Assembly: GCF_024298885.1 (NCBI RefSeq)
Contig: NZ_CP101166.1
Span: forward strand, 1,612,001 to 1,676,000
Length of the DNA stretch: 64,000 nucleotides
Direction of reading: 5' to 3'
Source of the DNA: Haloglomus halophilum
GTDB taxonomy: Archaea; Halobacteriota; Halobacteria; Halobacteriales; Haloarculaceae
Position numbers and translations under genes: made by a program. The notes below the pieces were generated by a model. That model was not told where the DNA came from and ran no database searches. It saw only the letters and a program-made list of their open reading frames with translations. Position 1 is the stretch's first letter; each line of letters begins with the position of its first letter. This document shows positions 8,765 to 15,507 of the stretch, piece after piece.

Positions 8765-9901
8765 ATGGTCGACGACATCGTCTCGGAGATCAAGGGGGAG
8801 TTCGAGAGCGGGGGGAGCTGGCCGTACGAGGTGGACGGCCACCGCTTCCGGACGAACCCGTTCGCCGAGAAGTGGCCCGACCCGAGCCTGTTCGCCGGCT
8901 ACGAGGACGAACTCCGGCGGCTCCGGGAGAACATCCAGCGCAACGTCAACACGTTCATCACGGGCCCGTTCGGCACGGGCAAGACCATCCTGACGAAGAC
9001 GATGTACGAGGTGCTGACGGAGGTCGAGGAGTACGAGCCCGTCTTCGTCGCGGTCCAGAAGGGCCGGTTCAGCAAGACGATGGCCAAGCGCATCCTCGAC
9101 GAGCTGGGCGAGCCGGTCGACTCCACGGCCACCAGCACGGAGCTGTACGACGACGTGGCCGACGCCCTGGAACGGCGCTACGAGGACGGGGTCCGGACGG
9201 TCGTCTTCTACGACGAGGTCATCAACGGGAGCGAGGGCACCCTGCGGCAGATCCTCCACCTCCAGCGCGACGTGGAGAACTGGGAGCCGGTGCTCGTCTT
9301 CAACGGCACCGCCCACATGCTCGACCAGATCCACGGCCGTATCGAGCCGCTCTCTGACCGCATCGGCGACGAGATCACGCTCTCGGGCCTCGACATCGAC
9401 GGCGTGGTCGAACTCGTCAACAAGCGCCTTCGCTACTACTGCCGCGAGAGCGAGTGGGGCGACGGCGACGGCTGCAGCCACGACGAGGGAGACCTCGCCC
9501 CGTTCACCCGCGAGGCCATCGAACTCGTCCATCAGGACATCACGCCGTACCCGCGCCACATCCGCCGCGAGTGCAACGAGGTCATCGAGGCCGGCGCCCG
9601 GGTCGAGCGTGACGTGCTCGACTTCGAGTTCGTCCGGGCGACGCTCGCCGAGGAGACCTCGCGGAAACTGGAGCAGCTCTCGGGCCACGCTGCCGACGTG
9701 GTCGCGGTCCTCGACGAACAGGGCCCCAGCACGGCCAACGGCATCACCGAGGCGCTCGAGGCCAGCTCCTACCACATCCAGGAGGCGCTGACCGAACTGG
9801 AGAAGGAGGGCCTCATCCGCGCCACCGAGGGGGACCGCGGCATCGAGTACAAACTGACCGAACAGACCAGCCGTGAGCTGTCCAACCTGACACAGAGCTA
9901 G
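8765..9901 (+). CDS. AAA+ ATPase, Orc1/Cdc6-like, with C-terminal winged helix
   Basis: A 378-residue STAND/Orc-type AAA+ ATPase. The Walker A motif is GPFGTGKT (67-74) and Walker B is TVVFYDEV (145-152; D150, E151). A sensor-like segment LVFNGTAHML and a C-terminal winged helix (about 310-370: GHAADVVAVLDEQGPSTANG ... ALTELEKEGLIRATEGDRGI) follow. It lacks the usual Orc1 N-terminus, so it is more likely an accessory DNA-binding ATPase than a replication initiator. It is divergent from the UBL operon and ends 1 nt before the next gene, with which it forms an operon. A link to the UBL system is inferred from position only. Confidence 0.85.
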   Translation: MVDDIVSEIKGEFESGGSWPYEVDGHRFRTNPFAEKWPDPSLFAGYEDELRRLRENIQRNVNTFITGPFGTGKTILTKTMYEVLTEVEEYEPVFVAVQKGRFSKTMAKRILDELGEPVDSTATSTELYDDVADALERRYEDGVRTVVFYDEVINGSEGTLRQILHLQRDVENWEPVLVFNGTAHMLDQIHGRIEPLSDRIGDEITLSGLDIDGVVELVNKRLRYYCRESEWGDGDGCSHDEGDLAPFTREAIELVHQDITPYPRHIRRECNEVIEAGARVERDVLDFEFVRATLAEETSRKLEQLSGHAADVVAVLDEQGPSTANGITEALEASSYHIQEALTELEKEGLIRATEGDRGIEYKLTEQTSRELSNLTQS

Positions 9902-9902
9902 T

Positions 9903-10343
9903 ATGTCCGTCCCCTCCGAGGCAGAACTCCGCCGGTTCTTCGACGACGAGACGGTCGCCCGCGAGGCCCACCGGGCCGCCGTGGCCACCTCGTGGCTGAG
10001 CCTCCGGCTGCTCGACCACCTCTACCGGGAGGGCGCCGCCTCGACCGGGGAGCTGGCCCGGCACTGCAACCTCGACATGCGCGAGGTCCGCGACCGGCTG
10101 GAGGAACTCGCTACGGCCGGCATCGTGGCCGACCGCGACGGCGTGTGGGAACCAGCAGCGGACGAGTTGACTGTTACCATCGGGCGCGATGAGGGCGTGA
10201 CCGTCGCGCTCGCCGTCGGCGAGCCCGAACCGGAGGGGGCCGAATCGGCGGAACCCGAGGAAGAAGCGGACGAGGAGGACGACAGCGGAACGGGCCTGCT
10301 CGGCGGGACGGTCCGGCGACTGGGTCGGCTGCTGTCGCCGTAG
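9903..10343 (+). CDS. Winged-helix protein with acidic tail
   Basis: A 146-residue protein. Residues about 25-80 form a MarR/IclR-like winged helix (LSLRLLDHLYREGAAST, then GELARHCNLDMREVRDRLEE and LATAGIVADRDGVWEP). Residues about 100-130 are an extremely acidic Glu/Asp tail (EPEPEGAESAEPEEEADEED), and the last 15 residues are basic (GGTVRRLGRLLSP). The gene starts 1 nt after the AAA+ ATPase stop codon, so the two are co-transcribed. It may be the DNA-binding or regulatory partner of the ATPase. The function is unknown. Confidence 0.75.
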   Translation: MSVPSEAELRRFFDDETVAREAHRAAVATSWLSLRLLDHLYREGAASTGELARHCNLDMREVRDRLEELATAGIVADRDGVWEPAADELTVTIGRDEGVTVALAVGEPEPEGAESAEPEEEADEEDDSGTGLLGGTVRRLGRLLSP

Positions 10344-10444
10344 GGGCGGCCGGATGTCACTCTTCTGACGCCGATCTCTCCCGCATCAGGGAGCGGAACC
10401 GTGAGCGACAAAACCGCTTAGTACATCCGATACAACTGATACGT

Positions 10445-10807
10445 ATGCCCATCAGTGCCGACCGGTTCGACGATATCGACCCGGACGACGACGGGCCCGC
10501 ACCCGAAACGAACGCCCGGGCGGTCCTCGATTTCCTCGCATCGAATCCGGATCAGGCGTTCACGCAGAGCGAACTCGTCGAGGCAACCGGCGTCGCGCAG
10601 GGGTCGATCGGGCCGACGCTGGTCCGCCTTCGTGAGCGCGGCCGGGTCGACCACCGAGGACGGTACTGGCGAATCAGCGACCACGAACGGAGTGCCGACG
10701 CGGCGGTCAGCCATGCGAGCGAGGTCGCAGCGAGCCATGAGGGCGAGCCGTTCGCGTACGACGAGTGGCAGGAACACGCGACCGACCCTCGCGAGGACCG
10801 TGAGTGA
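10445..10807 (+). CDS. MarR-like winged-helix protein, putative antitoxin
   Basis: A 120-residue acidic protein. Residues 22-80 form a winged helix (NARAVLDFLASNPDQAFTQ ... TGVAQGSIGPTLVRLRERGR ... HRGRYWRIS). The last 40 residues are an extended, His/Glu-rich tail that could wrap a toxin partner. Its 3' end overlaps the downstream PemK/MazF-like gene by 8 nt (GTG 10800 to TGA 10807). That pairing, with a small DNA-binding protein first, is the classical type II toxin-antitoxin order. The upstream sequence TACATCCGATACAACTGATACG is AT-richer and directly precedes the ATG, so a leaderless, autoregulated transcript is plausible. Confidence 0.72.
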   Translation: MPISADRFDDIDPDDDGPAPETNARAVLDFLASNPDQAFTQSELVEATGVAQGSIGPTLVRLRERGRVDHRGRYWRISDHERSADAAVSHASEVAASHEGEPFAYDEWQEHATDPREDRE

Positions 10808-11138
10808 CGGTGCCTTCGGGAAGGGTGATGTCTTCTGGGCTCCCGACCCGTTCCGAGACGGATCGAATCCACGGCTCTGGCTGGTTCTCGCGGCGGACTC
10901 GCTTCCCTATCCGGGCGAGGAGTACGTCTGTGCTGCGCTGACGACGAGCGACCTCCCCGCGAACAGCGAGGTCGGCGACGAGTGGGTTTCCGGGCGGAAC
11001 CCGCAGAAGACCTCCTACTGTTCGCCGTGGGTCCTCGCGACAGTGAAACATCGGGCAGTGGCAAACCCGCAAGGTGAGATCTCGGCCGCGTTCACCGACC
11101 GGATGATCGACGAGGCGAAGAGCTACCTCGATTCCTGA
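10800..11138 (+). CDS. PemK/MazF-like toxin
   Basis: A 112-residue protein with the PemK/MazF beta-barrel pattern: FGKGDVFWAPDPF at the N-terminus (GDV strand), then RLWLVLAADS, AALTTSD (the conserved T-S strand) and a C-terminal ATVKHRAVANPQGEISAAF ... SYLDS. Family members are sequence-specific endoribonucleases that cleave mRNA and are neutralised by the cognate antitoxin. The start is GTG 10800, within the end of the antitoxin gene; an upstream in-frame reading would run through the antitoxin gene in a different frame. It is convergent with the next gene with a 2-nt gap. Confidence 0.72.
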   Translation: MSDGAFGKGDVFWAPDPFRDGSNPRLWLVLAADSLPYPGEEYVCAALTTSDLPANSEVGDEWVSGRNPQKTSYCSPWVLATVKHRAVANPQGEISAAFTDRMIDEAKSYLDS

Positions 11139-11140
11139 CT

Positions 11141-11656
11141 TCAGGCCGAGAGTGCGTCCTCGGCCGCCCAGTCGTACTCGTTGAGCGCGGCACGGACCAG
11201 CGAGAGACGATTCCGGAGATGCTCCCACTCGCTCGCGGCCTCGCGCCGTTCATCCACCTCGTCCGGGTCGTCGCTGTCGGCCACCGTCGCGCGGAGTTCA
11301 CCGGGAGACTCCACGCCGTACCGCGACTCCCAGTCGGAGATACGACGGCGCATCGAGTCGAGTGCGTCGGTCAGTTCCTCACGGTCGTGCTCGCGCTGGA
11401 GTGCGGCAACCTCGCGATAGCGTGCCATGAGTCGGTCGACCAGATACAGTGTCCGGTCGCCCCGCTCGATCACCTGAAGGACGCCGTCCTCGGCGAGCTG
11501 GTCGAGATACTTCCGGGCTGTCTTCACCGAGACATCGGTCTCCTCGGCGACCCACGAGGCGGTCCGGGGTTCGCGGAGCGTTCGGGCAGCGGCCCTGACG
11601 CGCTCCCCCCGGGTCAGGGCCCGGGCATCACGGTCGGAGTCAGCGGAATCGGACAT
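11141..11656 (-). CDS. Winged-helix regulator (DUF7342-like)
   Basis: A 171-residue haloarchaeal regulator. The N-terminal winged helix reads TRGERVRAAARTLREPRTAS ... ETDVSVKTARKYLDQLAEDG, with a wing around VLQVIERGDRTLYLVD. A long helical region with coiled-coil character follows (YREVAALQREHDREELTDAL ... MRRRISDWESRYGV), probably for dimerisation. These proteins commonly sit beside mobile or accessory genes. Here it lies between the toxin module and a decayed mutS fragment. The regulated target is unknown. Confidence 0.8.
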   Translation of the reverse strand: MSDSADSDRDARALTRGERVRAAARTLREPRTASWVAEETDVSVKTARKYLDQLAEDGVLQVIERGDRTLYLVDRLMARYREVAALQREHDREELTDALDSMRRRISDWESRYGVESPGELRATVADSDDPDEVDERREAASEWEHLRNRLSLVRAALNEYDWAAEDALSA

Positions 11657-11716
11657 ACCGGCGATACGTGCTGATGGAGCATGTATCCAGCGAGCTGGAA
11701 TATTGTGTTTCCGCGC

Positions 11717-11910
11717 TCACTCCTCCAGCCGGCGCTGCCCCTCCTGAACCCGTCCGAGCGGGCTGGCGACGTGCTCTCTACGCCCATCCCCTGCAACCCC
11801 TCCAGCGCGGAATCGGTGGTCGGGTCCAGTGTGCCGGGGGCTCGGCCCCCGTCAGCCGGAGAATCGTGTCCGTGAAGCTCCCGTCCGCTCGCCACCGACA
11901 CGACCTCGGA
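11717..11910 (-). pseudogene. Decayed duplicate of the mutS 3' end
   Basis: This stretch is a diverged second copy of the last ~60 codons of mutS, same orientation as the intact gene at 15508-18219. The first 23 nt (11717-11739) are identical to the mutS terminus at 15508-15530. Further in, the translation ADGGRAPGTLDPTTDSALEG aligns with MutS ADGGDNPEALDPTTESVLTE, and the TSP motif is kept. An indel of a few nucleotides shifts the frame near the end, and no mutS body is attached, so it cannot be functional. It forms the far boundary of a 3.8-kb segment next to mutS (see findings). Confidence 0.82.
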
Positions 11911-12027
11911 CGTGTGGGCGCCCGCCCCGAGTCGCGACATCCGGTACGGTCTCCAAAATTATCAATTATAATTAATCTTCATCGGGGCGAAATGTTATGG
12001 CCCTACTCTCCCAGAACAGCGGTAGAT
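11911..12027 (+). promoter_or_regulatory. AT-rich promoter region of bat-type regulator
   Basis: Very AT-rich segment TCAATTATAATTAATCTT (about 11962-11979) in otherwise GC-rich DNA, 50-60 nt before the ATG at 12028. It is a good TATA candidate. The rest of the 371-nt gap between 11656 and 12028 is the mutS remnant, and no other gene is supported. Confidence 0.5.
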
Positions 12028-12687
12028 ATGAGCGTCCTCCTGGAGTTCACCATCGACGCCGATGCGTTCCAGCTCGGGCAGGTGCTGGCACCGCCGCCCG
12101 AGATGGTGCTCGAACTCGAACGCATCGTCCCGACCGGGGCGATGGTGATGCCGTTCGTGTGGGCAATCGGCGACGAGTATCACACGTTCGAGGAGCGCGT
12201 CCGGTCGCATCCGGCCATCAGATCGCTGACCTCGCTCGATCGGTTCGGGGACCAGGGGCTGTATCGGCTCGAGTGGCACGGCGCCCCGACGGACCTGATC
12301 GCAGCCTTCGAACGGTCGGAAGCCGTCATCCTCGAGGCGCGGGGGGACGAGACGTGGAAGTTCCGACTCCGCTTTTCGGATCACGATGCCCTCTCGACCT
12401 TCCACGAGACCGTCCGCGACCTGGATCTCCCGATCCGTGTCGACCGAACCTACACCCTGCTCGAACCGTTCGAACAGGGACGGCCGCTCGATCTGACGCC
12501 AGAGCAACGGGAAGCGCTCGTCCTCGCGGTTCGGCGGGGCTACTTCGCGTCCCCGAGCCGGGTGGAGCTCGACGAACTCGCCGGCGAGCTCGGGATCAGT
12601 CGCCAGGCGATCTCGAAGCGCATCCGGCGAGGCAACGAGAAGATCATCGAGAGCGCCCTGCTGTCCTCGACCCCGGATACCGACTGA
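12028..12687 (+). CDS. Bat-type helix-turn-helix regulator
   Basis: A 219-residue member of the large haloarchaeal bacterioopsin-activator (HTH-10) family. Residues 1-155 are the family's N-terminal bat-type beta-rich domain (SVLLEFTIDADAFQLGQVL ... HDALSTFHETVRDLDLPIRV). The C-terminus has the diagnostic HTH: LTPEQREALVLAVRRGYFAS then ELAGELGISRQAISKRIRRG. No PAS or GAF domain. ATG 12028 is chosen because upstream in-frame sequence reads through the AT-rich promoter. It is divergent from the mutS remnant and upstream of the DUF11 lipoprotein, which it might regulate. Confidence 0.88.
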   Translation: MSVLLEFTIDADAFQLGQVLAPPPEMVLELERIVPTGAMVMPFVWAIGDEYHTFEERVRSHPAIRSLTSLDRFGDQGLYRLEWHGAPTDLIAAFERSEAVILEARGDETWKFRLRFSDHDALSTFHETVRDLDLPIRVDRTYTLLEPFEQGRPLDLTPEQREALVLAVRRGYFASPSRVELDELAGELGISRQAISKRIRRGNEKIIESALLSSTPDTD

Positions 12688-12935
12688 CAGCGGTTCTGGT
12701 CGCGGTTTCTCGGCCCCGTTCGGGGAACGTCACCCAAGTTCGCGGGGCACGGCCCCTTATAAACGAGTTTCCCAGTCAACCGCGAACCGTATCCAGTAGT
12801 GGGGAGACGAAGACAGGGAATGGCGATTAATTTCGGCGTAAGCGGTCTCTCACGGAGAAGACATCGGAGCGGGTGGGGCCAGTCGACGGTACGGACACGG
12901 CCGGTGGCTCCGCTGCCTCCCGGAGGAACCGAACG
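12688..12935 (+). promoter_or_regulatory. Leader/promoter of DUF11 lipoprotein gene
   Basis: CCTTATAAA at 12755-12763 is a strong TATA box, which would give a leader of about 150 nt. GGAGG at 12921-12925, 10 nt before ATG 12936, is a Shine-Dalgarno match and decides that start over an in-frame candidate at 12873. A second AT-rich element, GATTAATTTCG, lies near 12825. Confidence 0.6.
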
Positions 12936-15437
12936 ATGACCGACGAGGACGTCCCGGAGTCGGGGAACTTCACCCGGAGACGGGCCCTCCAGGTCGTTGC
13001 AGCGGGGGGTGCCGTCGGCCTCGCGGGGTGCTCGAACCCCGATACCCCCTGTGACCTGACACTCTCGAAGGAACACTCGGGCGATCCGGTCACGTACGGG
13101 GGGACGACCGAGTTCGAGATCAGCGTCTGCAACGAGGGCGACGAGGAGTGTACCGACGGCGTGACCGTCACCGACGACCTGCCGAGCGGAACGACGTTCG
13201 ACTCGGTCGGCGGGAGCGGCTGGACGGCCAGCGAGAGCGGCGGTGTCGTCACGTGCGAACACCCGAACGCGAACGGCCTCGGCGGCGGGGACTGTCTACC
13301 GACCCTGACGCTGACCGTCGAGGTCGGGCAGCCGGACGAGGTCGGGCCCGAGATCGCCAACTGCGCCACCGTCGAGCAGGGCGACCCCGATACCAGGAGC
13401 AAGACGGACTGCGTCAAGGTCCCGGTCGAACCGCCCGAGGGCGAGTGCGACCTGGCAATCTCCAAGCGGTACGGTGCCGACACCGTCACCGAGGGGAGTG
13501 CTGCGACCTTCCAGATCGAGGTCTGCAACGAGGGCGACGGCGTCTGTACGGACCCCGTCACCGTCGTCGACGGCCTGCCGAACGGTGTGACCTTCGATAC
13601 GGGGGCTGGCTCCGGATGGTCCGTCACCCAGAGTGGCGGCTCCGTCGTCGCGACCCACGCCAACGGCGGCGGGCTCGACGCAGGGGAGTGTCTCCCGATA
13701 CTCGAGCTGACCCTCGGTATCGGACCGATATCCGAAACCGGTGACGCGATCCGCAACTGCGCGAGTCTCAAGGTCGACGACGCGAACGACGCGAACGATG
13801 TCGACTGCGTGAGCGTGCCCGTCGACCCGGGCGAACTCGAGGGCGAGTGTGACCTGGCGATCTCCAAGCGGTACGGTGCCGACACCGTCACCGAGGGGAG
13901 TCCCGCCACTTTCGAGATCGAGGTCTGCAACGAAGGGGACGAGGTCTGTGAAGACGAGGTGACGGTCGTCGACGGCCTGCCGGCCGGCGTGACGTTCGGT
14001 TCGGGGAGCGGCACCGGCTGGAGTGTCAGTCAGAGTGGCGGCTCCGTCGTCGCGACCCACGACAACAGCGGTGGGCTCGACCCCGGCGAGTGTCTCCCGG
14101 TGCTCGAGCTGACCGTCAACATCGGCTCGATGTCCGTCACCGGCGACGCCATCCGCAACTGCGCGAGCCTCAAGGTCGCGGATTCGAACGCTGCGAACGA
14201 CCGCGACTGCGTGAGCGTGCCCGTCGAGCCCGGCGAACTCGACGGCGAGTGCGACCTGGGGATCAGGAAGACCTCCAGCGCGGACGCCGTGACCGAGGAG
14301 TCGGGGGCTACCTTCGAGGTGACCATCTGCAACGAGGGCGACGGGATCTGCGACGAGCCGGTGACGGTCGTCGACGGACTCCCCGGCGGCGTGAGCTTCG
14401 AGACGGGTGCCGGAACCGGCTGGAGCTTCGGCGAGAACAACGGGACCGTGACGGCGACCCACGCCAACGGCGGTGGACTCGACCCCGGCGAGTGTCTCCC
14501 GACGATGGAGCTGAACGTCCAGATCGGCGCCATCGAGGAGACGGGCGACCAGATCCGCAACTGTGCCAGCATCGAGGGCACGGATGCGAACCCCGACAAC
14601 AACCAGAACTGCGTGAGCGTGCCCGTCCAGCCCGCCGCGGGCGAGTGCGACCTGGCGGTCACCAAGACCCACGCCGGTGGCGGCGTGGTGACCGCGGGCG
14701 AGCCCACCGAGTTCGACATCGTGGTCTGTAACCAGGGTGACGGCGACTGCGACGAGGAGGTGACGCTCACCGACGACCTGCCCGACGGCCTGACGTACAC
14801 CTCGGCGAACGGCACCGGCTGGAGTGTCAACCAGAGCGGCGGCGTCGTCACCGCGACGCACGGGAACGGCACCGGGCTCGCGCCCGGGGACTGCCTCCCG
14901 GCGCTGACCCTGGCGGTCGATGTCGGGTCGATCGACGAGACCGGCGATCAGATCCGCAACTGCGTCAGTATCGACGGCAGCGACGTGAACGCGAGGAACG
15001 ACCGCGACTGCGCGGTCGTGACCGTCACGCAGCCGGTCGAGAGCTGTAACGGCCTCACGGTCGAGAAGCTGGCCGCGACACAGTTCACCTACGGCGCGCA
15101 GGAGGAGTACGACATCACGGTCTGTAACCCGACGGACGCACAGTGTGACAGCCAGGTCACCGTGACCGACGACCTGCCGGACGGGATGTCGTTCGTCTCC
15201 GCCGCCGGAAGCGGCTGGACCGTCTCGGTGAGCGGTGGCGTCGTCACCGCGACCCACCCCAACAACGGGGCGCTCTCGCCCGGGAGCTGTCTCCCCACCC
15301 TGACGCTGACCGTCGATGTCGTCCCGGCAGCACAGTTCCCCGGCGGCTCGGACGCCGTCCAGAACTGCGCGCAGCTGGTCGTGGACGGCGCGGTGGTCAA
15401 CGAGGGCTGTGTCACCCACGTGATCACGAACAACTGA
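12936..15437 (+). CDS. DUF11-repeat Tat lipoprotein (cell surface)
   Basis: An 833-residue exported protein. The N-terminus carries a twin-arginine/lipobox signal (FTRRRALQVVAAGGAV then GLAGC), so it should be lipid-anchored on the outer face of the membrane. The mature part is six tandem DUF11-type beta-sandwich repeats of about 133 residues. Each begins CDL-x-(I/V)-x-K and contains ICNEGDG-like and VTVVDGLPxGVTF motifs, a GxGW turn, GECLP and a C-terminal NCAS strand. Four conserved Cys per repeat suggest disulfides. There is no C-terminal membrane segment. It is probably an adhesive stalk or surface-layer accessory. It lies between the mutS remnant and mutS. Confidence 0.85.
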   Translation: MTDEDVPESGNFTRRRALQVVAAGGAVGLAGCSNPDTPCDLTLSKEHSGDPVTYGGTTEFEISVCNEGDEECTDGVTVTDDLPSGTTFDSVGGSGWTASESGGVVTCEHPNANGLGGGDCLPTLTLTVEVGQPDEVGPEIANCATVEQGDPDTRSKTDCVKVPVEPPEGECDLAISKRYGADTVTEGSAATFQIEVCNEGDGVCTDPVTVVDGLPNGVTFDTGAGSGWSVTQSGGSVVATHANGGGLDAGECLPILELTLGIGPISETGDAIRNCASLKVDDANDANDVDCVSVPVDPGELEGECDLAISKRYGADTVTEGSPATFEIEVCNEGDEVCEDEVTVVDGLPAGVTFGSGSGTGWSVSQSGGSVVATHDNSGGLDPGECLPVLELTVNIGSMSVTGDAIRNCASLKVADSNAANDRDCVSVPVEPGELDGECDLGIRKTSSADAVTEESGATFEVTICNEGDGICDEPVTVVDGLPGGVSFETGAGTGWSFGENNGTVTATHANGGGLDPGECLPTMELNVQIGAIEETGDQIRNCASIEGTDANPDNNQNCVSVPVQPAAGECDLAVTKTHAGGGVVTAGEPTEFDIVVCNQGDGDCDEEVTLTDDLPDGLTYTSANGTGWSVNQSGGVVTATHGNGTGLAPGDCLPALTLAVDVGSIDETGDQIRNCVSIDGSDVNARNDRDCAVVTVTQPVESCNGLTVEKLAATQFTYGAQEEYDITVCNPTDAQCDSQVTVTDDLPDGMSFVSAAGSGWTVSVSGGVVTATHPNNGALSPGSCLPTLTLTVDVVPAAQFPGGSDAVQNCAQLVVDGAVVNEGCVTHVITNN
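13050..15437 (+). repeat. Six ~400-bp tandem coding repeats
   Basis: The repeat starts (Cys codon of the CDL/CNG motif) are at about 13050, 13446, 13848, 14250, 14646 and 15045, giving periods of 396-402 bp. Units 2 and 3 are the most alike at DNA level, sharing long exact runs around their first 60 nt and around the GSVVATH codons, which points to recent duplication or gene conversion. Unit 6 is the most divergent. Confidence 0.85.
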
Positions 15438-15507
15438 CGACGCGCTCGGGCCGTCGCCAATCGGTCCCCGCGACCGAGCACTCGCGGGGGAGATGGCCCA
15501 CGCCCCG

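Noticed and set aside
8765..9901. Replication initiator Orc1/Cdc6 with origin
   Set aside because: Only the AAA+ and winged-helix outline match; the N-terminus is short and no origin-type repeats flank it.
10455..11138. Longer frame starting inside the antitoxin gene
   Set aside because: The first 115 codons are an out-of-frame reading of the antitoxin gene; the toxin motif begins at GTG 10800.
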